64,000 bases of DNA from Pseudomonas sp. TH41 (GTDB lineage Bacteria; Pseudomonadota; Gammaproteobacteria; Pseudomonadales; Pseudomonadaceae): assembly GCF_016650695.1 (NCBI RefSeq), contig NZ_JAEKFH010000005.1:496001-560000 (forward strand), in the 5' to 3' direction. Positions 7,543 to 15,685 of the stretch are shown in pieces (positions within the stretch are counted from its first letter, which is position 1; every line of letters starts with the position of its first letter). Both the position numbers and the translations under genes were made by a program. Below the pieces are notes generated by a model. The model was not told the origin of the DNA and did not search any database. It saw only the letters and a list, made by a program, of their open reading frames with translations.

Positions 7543-8361
7543 TCAGCTACGGGCAAATTCCACCGCTTTATGAAACTGCTCATCCGTCGGCCGCACGCCG
7601 GTATAAAGCACAAACTGCTCCAGCGCCTGAATCGCGATCACTTCCAGCCCGGTGATCACCCGTTTGCCTTCGGCACGGCCTCGCATGATCAACGGCGTTT
7701 CCGAGGGGATCGCCACCACATCGAAGACAATCTCGGCAGCTGCAATGGCTTGACCATCGAACGCCAGTTGATCGGCTTCCGGGCCGCCGGTCATACCGAT
7801 CGGTGTGACGTTGATCAACAATTGCGGCCGCTGGCTGCCCAGTTCCGCCTGCCATTGATAGCCCAACGATTCGGCCAGCGCCCGACCCGCCTGTTCATTG
7901 CGGGCGACGATCAGGCCATTTTTGTAGCCACCGTCGCGCAGGGCACTGGCCACGGCCTTGGCCATGCCGCCGCTGCCACGCAAGGCGAAGGTCGAGCTCT
8001 TCGGCACTTCGTGGGTTTTGAGCAATTGCTCGATGGCAATGTAATCGGTGTTGTAAGCCTTGAGGTGCCCGTCGGTATTGACGATGGTGTTGATCGATTG
8101 AATGGCCGCGGCAGACGCGTCCAGTTCATCGACCAGCGCAATGCAGGCTTCCTTGAATGGCATCGAGACGCCGCAGCCACGAACTCCCAGGGCACGAATA
8201 CCGCCGACTGCTCCGGTCAGGTCCTGGCTACTGAAGGCTTTATAGTAAAAATTCAGGCCCAGCTGTTCATACAGATGATTGTGAAAGCGCAGGCCAAAGT
8301 TCCCCGGGCGTCCCGACAGGGACATGCACAACTGGGTGTCTTTGTTGGGGTTCATCTGCAT
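7543..8361 (-). CDS. Shikimate dehydrogenase-like protein (SDH-L type)
   Basis: 272-residue member of the AroE superfamily. The substrate domain has SLSGRPGNFG near the start, the catalytic Lys in SMPFKEA and the Asp in AYNTDY; the NAD(P) domain carries GSGGMAKA. The start (NKDTQLCMSLSGRP) resembles Haemophilus HI0607, the founder of the SDH-L subgroup, whose members oxidise shikimate poorly in vitro and whose true substrate is unclear (recalled). The chosen ATG at 8361 lies 6 bases after AAGGAG. Neighbours are a cupin and no aro genes, so it is unlikely to be the biosynthetic AroE. Confidence 0.82.
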   Translation of the reverse strand: MQMNPNKDTQLCMSLSGRPGNFGLRFHNHLYEQLGLNFYYKAFSSQDLTGAVGGIRALGVRGCGVSMPFKEACIALVDELDASAAAIQSINTIVNTDGHLKAYNTDYIAIEQLLKTHEVPKSSTFALRGSGGMAKAVASALRDGGYKNGLIVARNEQAGRALAESLGYQWQAELGSQRPQLLINVTPIGMTGGPEADQLAFDGQAIAAAEIVFDVVAIPSETPLIMRGRAEGKRVITGLEVIAIQALEQFVLYTGVRPTDEQFHKAVEFARS

Positions 8362-8606
8362 GTGGATCTCCTTCATAAGCACTTTCAGATGGACGGGATT
8401 AGCCAATCCATCGGGTTCTGATCGATCATAGAGGCCTGTCTACGCGGGTTTTCGCGGGACCGTAAGGATGCCGGTACAGACCTTACACAAAATTTACCTA
8501 ACGGCCGTGCTGATTTTCAAAAAAGCGCTGTCTTAGATGTATCCCCGCGACAATCCTTGGGTCTATTGCAGACGCAAGCGCCGGGTCGAAGAACCGAGGA
8601 ATTATC

Positions 8607-8993
8607 ATGATCCGTAAAATCCCCACAGTAGCTTTGCTGATCGGCGCCCTCGCTATCGCAGGGCAGGCGCAAGCCCATGGCGGTGGTGGCAACAGTTGGG
8701 AAGGTCCAGCGGTGTTTGGCGCGATCGTCGGTACTGCAATTGTCGGTTCGGCCCTGATCAACAGCAACCGGCCGGTCTACGTACAGCAACCGGTATACGC
8801 GCAGCCACAACCGGTATACGCGCAACCACAACCGGTTTACGTGCAACAACCGCCACCGGTTTATTACCAGCCGGCCCCGGTCTATGTGCAACAACCGGTC
8901 TACGTCGGCCCACCACCGGTTTATTACGGTCCGCCACGTGGTTACTACGGCCGCGGTTACTACGGCCCTCCCCACGGGTATGGCCACTGGTAA
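8607..8993 (+). CDS. Secreted Pro/Tyr/Gln repeat protein
   Basis: 128 residues. Residues 1-23 are a signal peptide (hydrophobic core VALLIGALAIAG, cleavage after AQA). Residues 35-50 form a second small apolar stretch (GAIVGTAIVGSALI), possibly membrane-associated. From residue 55 on the protein is built of short repeats of PVYVQQ and PQPVYA type, ending in a Gly/Tyr/Pro tail rich in GYYGR. It resembles small cell-envelope proteins annotated only as hypothetical. The start is fixed by GAGGAATTATC just upstream. A strong terminator follows, so it is monocistronic. Confidence 0.75.
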   Translation: MIRKIPTVALLIGALAIAGQAQAHGGGGNSWEGPAVFGAIVGTAIVGSALINSNRPVYVQQPVYAQPQPVYAQPQPVYVQQPPPVYYQPAPVYVQQPVYVGPPPVYYGPPRGYYGRGYYGPPHGYGHW

Positions 8994-9003
8994 CGGTGTC
9001 ATC

Positions 9004-9032
9004 AAGCCCCGCCTCGACAGCGGGGCTTTTTT
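9004..9032 (+). terminator. Rho-independent terminator
   Basis: Stem AAGCCCCG / CGGGGCTT with the loop CCTCGACAG region, followed by six T. It lies 10 bases after the repeat-protein stop. Confidence 0.85.
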
Positions 9033-9225
9033 GTGACCGTCCGTCGGTGCAAGTCTGGATAAATCGCGTCAAGGTCGCTGTCGGGACAGTGGCGCTGGTT
9101 CAACTTGGCAAGATTGACTCAGCCCCCCCGCCCATGCGAGGAAAACGGTCATATTTTCGTCATACCAGGTCCGCAAGCTTGGATCTGTCCGCCAACAACA
9201 GGTTGATAAAAACAAGGACGACCTC

Positions 9226-9420
9226 ATGCCAACACAAAACCCGCACCGCAATGTCGACTTGTGCACTTCCAGCAAGGTGTACAACGCACTGACCGAACTC
9301 AAGCACCTGGAAGGCCATCGCAGTGCCAAGTTTCTCTCGCTGCTGGCCGAGAACCTTGTACGCAAAGGCCTGCTCAACGAGCACGAAGTCATTCATATGC
9401 TGGATTTGACCGTCGACTGA
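9226..9420 (+). CDS. Small hypothetical protein (64 aa)
   Basis: 64 residues, Lys/Leu-rich, mostly predicted helix: TELKHLEGHRSAKFLSLLAENLVRKG and then LNEHEVIHMLDLTV. The ATG at 9226 has an AAGGACG site at suitable distance. It has no signal peptide or membrane segment. The helical pattern and small size would suit a protein-binding or regulatory peptide, but no family is recognised. The following 100 bases hold no other gene. Confidence 0.6.
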   Translation: MPTQNPHRNVDLCTSSKVYNALTELKHLEGHRSAKFLSLLAENLVRKGLLNEHEVIHMLDLTVD

Positions 9421-9532
9421 CCGATAGACAGTTGATTGGCTTCACCGCCATCAATGACCACTATCGAAAGTGTTGATTGTCCGAAAAATCGCCAGGTCCG
9501 TAAGGTAGCTCCATAGATTGATGGAGGTACTT

Positions 9533-9715
9533 ATGTCTCAGGTTCAGATTATGTCCGTTATCGGCAGCGCCGTTCCCGCCCCACTGCGAGCGCTGGGATT
9601 GCTCGCCTGTTGGTACCTGATGCAGGACGGCGAACCCATCAGCGGTCCGCTTACATCATTGCCGGCCGCCCAGGCACTTTCGCAAACAATAGGCAGCGGA
9701 AAACTCAGTGCCTAA
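9533..9715 (+). CDS. Small hypothetical protein (60 aa)
   Basis: 60 residues with a modestly hydrophobic middle (APLRALGLLACWYLMQDGEP) and a C-terminal part that would suit a small alpha/beta fold. GGAGG lies 5 bases before the ATG at 9533, which decides this start over the TTG/ATG at 9518-9523. Its TAA overlaps the stop codon of the convergent AI-2E family permease, so the two genes share their last bases. No family recognised. Confidence 0.6.
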   Translation: MSQVQIMSVIGSAVPAPLRALGLLACWYLMQDGEPISGPLTSLPAAQALSQTIGSGKLSA

Positions 9716-10773
9716 GGCAGCTGAACCCGCGGTTTGGTTTCGATGAAAATGGCCCAGCTCGACATGAACAGCGCCGCGATCAACGGTCCGATGACAAAGC
9801 CATTGAGGCCGAAGATCGCCAGACCACCCAGGGTTGAGATGAGGATCAGGTAGTCCGGCATCTTCGTATCCTTGCCCACCAGGATCGGTCGCAGCACGTT
9901 GTCCACCAGGCCGATGACGAACACCCCGAACAACCCCAGCACCACGCCCTGCCAGATGGCCCCGCTGAGCAGGAAAAACGCCGCCACCGGTGCCCAGACA
10001 ATCCCCGCCCCCACCGCTGGCAACAGCGACAGAAACGCCATCAGTACTGCCCAGAGCAGCGCGCTCGGAATATCCAGAAACCAGAAAATCAAACCACCCA
10101 ACGCGCCCTGCGTGATCGCCACCACCAGGTTGCCCTTCACCGTCGCCCGCACCACGTGATTGAACTTGAGTTGCAAACGGCGTTTCTGGTGCTCCTGCAA
10201 TGGCACGGCAGAGCGTACTTTGCGTGCAAGCTCGGCGCCGTCCCGCAGAAAGAAGAACAACAGGTAGAGCATGATGAAAAAGCTCACCACAAAATCAAAC
10301 GTGCCTTGGCCAAAACTGAACGCCTGCGTGGCAACGAACTCGTTGCCCGTCACCGCACTCTTGATGATTTTTTCCCGCAGCCCGTTCAACTCGCCCATGC
10401 CCAGCCTGTCGAGCAAATGCTGAAAGTACGGTGGCAAGCTGTGTTTGAACAGCGTCACATACCCCGCGATGTCCAGCTCGCCGCTTTCGATGTTCTTGTA
10501 AAGCGTTGTCCCTTCTTGAAGCAGCAGGGTACTGAGGATGATCACCGGCAGGATCGCAATCAACAGGCAGATGCTCAGGGTGAGCAACGATGTCAGGTTG
10601 CGCGGCCAGCCGAACTTCAGTTGCAGTCGACGCTGCAGGGGCGCAAAAAGTATGCCGAGGATCACCGCCCAGAACACTGCGCCGTAGAACGGCAGCAAAA
10701 TCCAGATAAACGCGGCGGTCACCAGCCCCAGCAAGATCACCAGCGATTTGTCTTGTAGCGTCGTGTCTTTCAT
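9712..10773 (-). CDS. AI-2E family transporter (PerM/YdiK type)
   Basis: 353-residue inner-membrane protein with about seven to eight hydrophobic segments: two or three near residues 12-80, one near 155-175, and a cluster from 215 to the end. The family contains TqsA (AI-2 export), YdiK and Na+/H+ antiporter-like PerM proteins, so substrate cannot be inferred from membership. LLPAVGAGIVWAPVA and GLVDNVLRPILVGKDTKMPD match the conserved C-terminal half of the family. The ATG at 10773 is the family start. No partner genes adjoin it. Confidence 0.85.
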   Translation of the reverse strand: MKDTTLQDKSLVILLGLVTAAFIWILLPFYGAVFWAVILGILFAPLQRRLQLKFGWPRNLTSLLTLSICLLIAILPVIILSTLLLQEGTTLYKNIESGELDIAGYVTLFKHSLPPYFQHLLDRLGMGELNGLREKIIKSAVTGNEFVATQAFSFGQGTFDFVVSFFIMLYLLFFFLRDGAELARKVRSAVPLQEHQKRRLQLKFNHVVRATVKGNLVVAITQGALGGLIFWFLDIPSALLWAVLMAFLSLLPAVGAGIVWAPVAAFFLLSGAIWQGVVLGLFGVFVIGLVDNVLRPILVGKDTKMPDYLILISTLGGLAIFGLNGFVIGPLIAALFMSSWAIFIETKPRVQLP

Positions 10774-10949
10774 GTCCGATCCATGTCAGTCCGCAGGGGC
10801 GCCTGCTCTTGTATTGAAGAGCCGTCCTGATGCTTAGTCCGCCACGGTTCGCACGAGTGCCATCCGTTTGTTCATCAAGCATAGATCCAGATCAATGAAT
10901 ACCGAGGGCAAGCCGCTTACCCTTGGCGGCTTTTGCGATCGACGCCGCC

Positions 10950-12275
10950 ATGACCCTTGTCTCCCCCGAACTATTGGCCCCCGCCGGCACCCTGAAAAAC
11001 ATGCGTTATGCCTTCGCCTACGGCGCCGATGCGGTCTACGCCGGACAGCCGCGTTACAGCCTGCGCGTGCGCAACAACGAATTCGATCATGCCCACCTCG
11101 CCCTCGGCATTCGCGAGGCACAGGCCCAGGGCAAGCGTTTCTACGTGGTGGTGAACATCGCCCCGCACAACGCCAAACTCAAGACGTTCCTCAAGGACCT
11201 GGCACCCGTCATCGCCATGGCGCCGGACGCGTTGATCATGTCCGACCCGGGCCTGATCATGCTGGTGCGCCGGCACTACCCGCAGATGGCCATCCATCTT
11301 TCGGTGCAAGCCAACACGGTGAACTGGGCGAGTGTCGAGTTCTGGCAACAACAGGGCTTGAGCCAGATCATCTTGTCGCGGGAACTGTCCCTGGAAGAAA
11401 TCGCTGAAATTCGCCAGGAAGTGCCGGCGATGGAGCTGGAGGTGTTCGTGCACGGAGCATTGTGCATGGCCTATTCCGGCCGCTGCCTGCTGTCGGGCTA
11501 CATGAACAAGCGCGATGCGAATCAAGGCAGCTGCACCAACGCCTGTCGCTGGAAATACTCGGCGCAGCAGGCCACGGAAAATCAGCTCGGCGAAATCGTT
11601 CAGACCTTCCAGCCCGAACCCACATTAGGCATCGGCGCCCCGACCAATCAGGTGTTCCTGTTGCAGGAAGCCAATCGACCTGACGAACTGATGCCAGCCT
11701 TCGAAGATGAACACGGCACGTACATCATGAACGCCAAGGACCTGCGCGCCGTGCAGCATGTCGAGCGTCTGACGCAGATGGGCGTGCATTCATTGAAAAT
11801 CGAGGGCCGGACCAAATCGCACTTCTACTGTGCGCGGACCACTCAGGTCTATCGCCGGGCCATCGATGATGCAGTGGCTGGTAGGACGTTTGACCGCAGC
11901 CTGATGACGGACCTGGAATCTCTCGCCAAGCGTGGCTACACCGAAGGCTTCCTGCGTCGGCATGTGCATGACGAATACCAGAACTACCAGCACGGCAGCT
12001 CGGTGTCGGAGCGACAGCAGTTTGTCGGTGAATTGACTGGCGAGCGGCGTGACCGGCTGGCGGAAGTCAAAGTCAAGAATCGTTTTGGCCTGGGCGACCA
12101 CATGGAATTGATGACACCCAAGGGTAATTTCCACTTTGATTTGCATCAGCTGCAAAACGCCAAAGGTGAGTCGATTGAAGTGGCGCCGGGGGATGGCCAC
12201 ACGGTGTATGTGCCGATTCCGGATGCAGTGGAGTTGAGTTTTGGGTTGTTGATGCGGGATGTGAGCGTGACGTAA
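10950..12275 (+). CDS. trhP: tRNA uridine 5-hydroxylation protein TrhP (U32 family)
   Basis: 441-residue U32 peptidase-family protein, very similar along its length to E. coli YegQ/TrhP, which forms 5-hydroxyuridine at position 34 of certain tRNAs with prephenate as hydroxyl donor. Conserved blocks seen: ELLAPAGTLKNMRYAFAYGA near the start, FVHGALCMAYSGRCLLSGY and NQGSCTNACRW with the clustered cysteines, and KIEGRTKSHFYCA. The ATG at 10950 gives MTLVSPELLAPAG and matches the family start. It is a single gene; a REP follows it. Confidence 0.93.
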   Translation: MTLVSPELLAPAGTLKNMRYAFAYGADAVYAGQPRYSLRVRNNEFDHAHLALGIREAQAQGKRFYVVVNIAPHNAKLKTFLKDLAPVIAMAPDALIMSDPGLIMLVRRHYPQMAIHLSVQANTVNWASVEFWQQQGLSQIILSRELSLEEIAEIRQEVPAMELEVFVHGALCMAYSGRCLLSGYMNKRDANQGSCTNACRWKYSAQQATENQLGEIVQTFQPEPTLGIGAPTNQVFLLQEANRPDELMPAFEDEHGTYIMNAKDLRAVQHVERLTQMGVHSLKIEGRTKSHFYCARTTQVYRRAIDDAVAGRTFDRSLMTDLESLAKRGYTEGFLRRHVHDEYQNYQHGSSVSERQQFVGELTGERRDRLAEVKVKNRFGLGDHMELMTPKGNFHFDLHQLQNAKGESIEVAPGDGHTVYVPIPDAVELSFGLLMRDVSVT

Positions 12276-12298
12276 TCATCAAGAATACACATACCCCA

Positions 12299-12388
12299 TG
12301 TGGGAGCGGGCTTCCCGCGAGGAGGCCTTCACATTCAACCTCTATGCCGGCTGATACACCGCCATCGCGGGCAAGCCCGCTCCCACAG
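12299..12388. repeat. REP palindrome (GTGGGAGCGGGC type)
   Basis: TGTGGGAGCGGGCTTCCCGC pairs with GCGGGCAAGCCCGCTCCCAC across about 45 bases. Lies between the convergent trhP and LysR genes. Confidence 0.83.
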
Positions 12389-12400
12389 GGGTTATGCGCG

Positions 12401-13264
12401 TTACGTGAACTCTTCGCGCAACATCGCCACAAAAGCCTCTCGCGCCGGGTGAACCCCGGCGTTTTCATGCCAGTAAAACAGGTTGTCGATGGCCGTCAGC
12501 TCAGGGAATTCATAGCCGGCGCAACCGGCGCCTTTGGCGTACTGATCGAACACCCCTTTAGGCACCAGTGCCACACCCGCCCCGGCGCTGACGCAACCGA
12601 CAATCGCGCCGTAACTGGCGAGGCTGACAATCGGCAACGCCTGCCCTTGCCGCAGCAACCAATGCTCCAGTGCCGCCCGGTAAGGGCAACCCTGGGGCCA
12701 CATGAAAACGGTCTTGTCCTGCAAATCCGCAACGTCACGTATCGGCCCCAGCGACGTCGAGGCAATCAGCAACAGCTCTTCGCGGTACATCGGCGTGCGC
12801 TTGAGGTGTGAGCGCTCGACATCCACGGCGACGATCGCGCCGTCGAGCCGGTGCTTCAGCGTGTCATCGAGCAATTGCCCCCAGGTGCCGGTGGTGAGCT
12901 CCAGCGCAACGGCCGGGTAACGCTTGTGGAACTTGGCCAGCAAACGCGGTAAGCGACCGGTAGCCGAGGACTCGATGGCGCCAATGCGCAAGGGTCCGGA
13001 CGGCTCCGCCGATGGATCCACCGCGCGTTTGGCTTCTGCTGTCAGCGCGAGAATCTTTGAGGCGTAGGCCAGAAAGGTCTGTCCCGAGGGACTGATTCGC
13101 AGCCCTCGGCCCTCGCGCAGAAACAGCGCGACACCCAGCTCCGCCTCCAGCGATTTGATCCGGGCCGTAATGTTCGACGGCACGCAATGCAACAACTCGG
13201 CGGCACGGGCGATGCTGCCGAGATCGGCGACGGTCTTGAACATGCGAATCTGAGCCAGTTCCAT
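12401..13264 (-). CDS. LysR-family transcriptional regulator
   Basis: 287 residues. The N-terminal winged helix-turn-helix (about 1-60, ARAAELLHCVPSNITARIKSLE) is followed by a periplasmic-binding-protein-like effector domain (about 90-285). It is transcribed divergently from an EamA permease with a 96-base gap, the usual layout when the regulator controls the neighbour. It belongs to the PtrR/YneJ-like subgroup by general appearance only; the effector is unknown. The ATG at 13264 is the natural LysR start (MELAQIRMFKTVAD). Confidence 0.9.
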   Translation of the reverse strand: MELAQIRMFKTVADLGSIARAAELLHCVPSNITARIKSLEAELGVALFLREGRGLRISPSGQTFLAYASKILALTAEAKRAVDPSAEPSGPLRIGAIESSATGRLPRLLAKFHKRYPAVALELTTGTWGQLLDDTLKHRLDGAIVAVDVERSHLKRTPMYREELLLIASTSLGPIRDVADLQDKTVFMWPQGCPYRAALEHWLLRQGQALPIVSLASYGAIVGCVSAGAGVALVPKGVFDQYAKGAGCAGYEFPELTAIDNLFYWHENAGVHPAREAFVAMLREEFT

Positions 13265-13360
13265 ACATCACCTAAAGTGAACAATTGCCACAGTATAAGT
13301 CAGTTGTGGCGAACGGTTCGGCTTCCGATACTCGGTGCATACGCCCACAGGTGCCCGACC

Positions 13361-14272
13361 ATGCAATCACTCACAACCGCCTCCCCCTCTGCCGCAAAAA
13401 TCACCCTGGCGATGGCGTTCGTCGTCGCCTGCTGGGGGTATTCTCCAACCGGTATCCACATCGGTTTGCAGGCCTACGACCCTGTTCACCTGGCGCTGTT
13501 GCGGTTTCTCGTAGCGTCGGCATTCATGGCCGTGGTCGCGGTGTTCAGAGGCATCCAACTGCCGAATGTTCGTGACTTGCCGTTGATATTCGCCCTCGGC
13601 TTCTTTGCGGTCAGCCTGCATCACGTCTCGATCAATTTCGGCCAACAAGGTGTCAGTGCGGGAGCGTCCAGTGTGTTGGCGCAATCGACGCCCTTGTTCA
13701 GCACGCTGCTGGCGCGATTCGTGTTCAAGGAGCGAGTGAGCGTCTGGCGCTGGGGCTGTATTTTTCTGGGATTGATCGGCGTGGTGATTGTGGTAGCAGG
13801 CGATCATGGGCTGGGCAGCATCGACGCCCACGGCCTGCTGATCCTGTTGGCTGCGGTGTCCTGGAGTGTCTACTTTGCCTTGCAAAAGCATCACACCGGG
13901 CGCTACGACGGGCTGACACTGGTGTGTTACACGGTGTGGGCCGGGACGGCGCTGCTGCTGATCTTTCTTCCCGGCCTGGTGGATCGGGTCGTCAGGGCGC
14001 CGGCTCCTGTGCAGCTCGCCGTGATCGGGCTGGGGGTATTTCCAAGCGCACTGGCGTATCTCGCCTGGGCGTATGTGCTGGCTCATGTGGATTTGAGTCG
14101 GGCCGCGATGACGCTGTATCTGGTGCCGCCGACGGCCATGGCGATTGCGTCTTTTGCACTGGGCGAGCGGCCAACGTTGATGATCGTTGTGGGTGCGCTG
14201 GTGGTGTTGGTGAGTGTGCTGGCGTTGAATCTGGAGCGGCGGGTGGTGGCGATTCGGGTGGTCGGTGCCTGA
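13361..14272 (+). CDS. EamA/DMT family permease
   Basis: 303 residues with ten hydrophobic segments in two EamA repeats (about 15-145 and 155-290), the drug/metabolite transporter architecture used mostly for efflux of amino acids or metabolites. AQSTPLFSTLLARFVFKERVS is the typical end of the first repeat and VPPTAMAIASFALGERPT that of the second. The start at 13361 follows GTGCCCGACC; ribosome binding is weak. It is likely regulated by the divergent LysR protein. Substrate unknown. Confidence 0.87.
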   Translation: MQSLTTASPSAAKITLAMAFVVACWGYSPTGIHIGLQAYDPVHLALLRFLVASAFMAVVAVFRGIQLPNVRDLPLIFALGFFAVSLHHVSINFGQQGVSAGASSVLAQSTPLFSTLLARFVFKERVSVWRWGCIFLGLIGVVIVVAGDHGLGSIDAHGLLILLAAVSWSVYFALQKHHTGRYDGLTLVCYTVWAGTALLLIFLPGLVDRVVRAPAPVQLAVIGLGVFPSALAYLAWAYVLAHVDLSRAAMTLYLVPPTAMAIASFALGERPTLMIVVGALVVLVSVLALNLERRVVAIRVVGA

Positions 14273-14301
14273 TGAGTAGTTTGTGGTGATACTTCAGACG
14301 C

Positions 14302-14378
14302 CTTCGCGAGCAAGCCCGCTCCCACTCTGATCGCACTAACACCGAAGATCCAATGTGGGAGCGGGCTTGCTCGCGAAG
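14302..14378. repeat. REP palindrome (GTGGGAGCGGGC type)
   Basis: CTTCGCGAGCAAGCCCGCTC and the inverted copy ending CGCGAAG form 24-base arms around a 29-base centre. It lies downstream of the EamA gene. Confidence 0.87.
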
Positions 14379-14406
14379 AACGATGACCCGATAAACCTGC
14401 CGTGCA

Positions 14407-14432
14407 CAAAAAACCCGGCACACTGGCCGGGT
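14407..14432 (-). terminator. Rho-independent terminator of the 53-aa gene
   Basis: On the minus strand AACCCGGC, loop CAGTGT and GCCGGGTT are followed by a run of T. It begins 6 bases after the stop of the small gene at 14438-14599, which supports that gene as a real transcription unit. Confidence 0.85.
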
Positions 14433-14437
14433 TCTGT

Positions 14438-14599
14438 TTATCGCCTGTCATCGGATAGCGGGGTTGGCTCATCCGCCGGAGGCACGTCTTCTTTCGCCGC
14501 CGGGTCCATCCAGTCTTCAGGTTGATCAGGCTCCGCCTCGGCCGGATCTCGCGAAGGGTCCATGCCAGGTGGAGCATCGTTATCCATTGAGTTAGCCAT
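14438..14599 (-). CDS. Small acidic Pro/Asp-rich protein (53 aa)
   Basis: An ATG at 14599 with a GAGGTG site 4-6 bases upstream opens a 53-codon frame ending in TAA at 14438. The product is rich in Asp, Glu and Pro, with MDPSRDP, EPDQPEDWMDPAAKED and a C-terminal PLSDDRR. It has no signal peptide or hydrophobic stretch and is predicted disordered. A clean intrinsic terminator follows. Small acidic proteins of this kind occur in Pseudomonas genomes without known function. It stands alone between the EamA and GntR genes. Confidence 0.7.
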   Translation of the reverse strand: MANSMDNDAPPGMDPSRDPAEAEPDQPEDWMDPAAKEDVPPADEPTPLSDDRR

Positions 14600-14691
14600 G
14601 ACGCACCTCACTGATGAGGTCCAGTAAATCTGGGCCGTACACGTTGGAAGCAGGCGTGCTTATAGCGTGCTATTGAACAGACATACGGTCG

Positions 14692-15414
14692 TCAGGCACC
14701 CGCCGAAAACCGGTCGCGGCTATTCGTCAGGTGCAGCCACATCGCTGCCCTCGCGGCATCCGGATCTTGCCGCTTGATGGCGTTGAGAATCGCCTCGTGT
14801 TCGAGATTCGCCAGCTGTCCGAGCTTGCTCAAATCCGCCGCCCCGCGTTCGGCAGCATTGACGCGGGTCCGGGGAATCATGGCGCTGCCCAGGTGCTGCA
14901 TGATTTCGGTGAAGCAGACGTTGCCGGTGGCTTCCGCGATCAGCAGATGAAAACGCTTGTCGGCTTCGACGCAGCTATCGTTGTTGGCGAGCAGGCTTTG
15001 ATAGTCGTCCAGCGCTTCGCGCATCAGCGCCAATTGATGATCAGTACGCCGGATGGCAGCCAGCGCTGCGGCCTGGGTTTCGAGGCCCATGCGCAACTCC
15101 AGAATGCTGCGCACCCCCAGTGCCGTATCGACATTCAGTCGCAGCCCCTGCTCCGGTGCACGCTCCAGCACAAAGGTGCCAATGCCGTGGCGGGTTTCCA
15201 CCAGCCCGGACGCCTGCAATTTCGAGATGGCCTCGCGCACCACGGTGCGACTGACCCCGTGCTCCTGAACAATCGTGTTCTCCGACGGCAGCTTGTCGCC
15301 CGGCAACATCTGGCCGAGCAGGATGCTCTGGGTCAGTTTGGCGACCAGGTCATGGGCCAGGTTGTGAGTGCGCTTGCGAGCAGGCGCGTCGAGGTCTTCT
15401 TGCATGGCGATCAT
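14692..15414 (-). CDS. FadR-type GntR regulator of the glucarate locus
   Basis: 240 residues. An N-terminal winged helix (about 18-85, with LPSENTIVQEHGVSRTVVRE) is joined to a helical FCD effector domain (about 100-230) whose Asp and His residues (HLLIAEATGN; LEHEAIL) usually bind a metal and an acid ligand. It diverges from the MFS transporter-gudD operon, so it very likely represses that operon and responds to glucarate or a related aldarate. Two TTGTATGA motifs in the shared 271-base gap are candidate operators. The start at 15414 is retained; an ATG three codons on (15405) is also possible. Confidence 0.88.
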   Translation of the reverse strand: MIAMQEDLDAPARKRTHNLAHDLVAKLTQSILLGQMLPGDKLPSENTIVQEHGVSRTVVREAISKLQASGLVETRHGIGTFVLERAPEQGLRLNVDTALGVRSILELRMGLETQAAALAAIRRTDHQLALMREALDDYQSLLANNDSCVEADKRFHLLIAEATGNVCFTEIMQHLGSAMIPRTRVNAAERGAADLSKLGQLANLEHEAILNAIKRQDPDAARAAMWLHLTNSRDRFSAGA

Positions 15415-15481
15415 CCGAAAGCAGGGCTAACGGAATCGTAGCACTGCGATCGACTGGAATCCCAAGAAAACCTCACTCAAC

Positions 15482-15492
15482 TTGTATGACAA
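15482..15492. promoter_or_regulatory. Candidate GntR/FadR-type operator
   Basis: TTGTATGACAA is an inverted repeat (TTGT-N3-ACAA) of the size and composition bound by FadR-subfamily GntR proteins. It lies 68 bases upstream of the regulator start and may mediate autoregulation. Confidence 0.5.
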
Positions 15493-15614
15493 CACTCAAC
15501 ATCCAGGACGCCAGCCACCGTAACGCAGGCCGAACCCCACCACAAAAACAAGAAAAACTCTTGAGCAAGCGCCATTTTGTTGAATAACAGTGCTTGCAGG
15601 ACGAAAAAACCTAG

Positions 15615-15625
15615 TTGTATGATGT
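15615..15625. promoter_or_regulatory. Second candidate GntR operator
   Basis: TTGTATGATGT repeats the left half-site of the motif at 15482 and sits inside a wider GTTG...CAAC inverted repeat (15614-15633). It lies about 55 bases before the transporter start, where a repressor would block its promoter. Confidence 0.45.
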
Positions 15626-15685
15626 CTATCAACACGCACCACCCGGTTACACCCCGCATAAAAATAATCAGTGGGAGATAACGCA

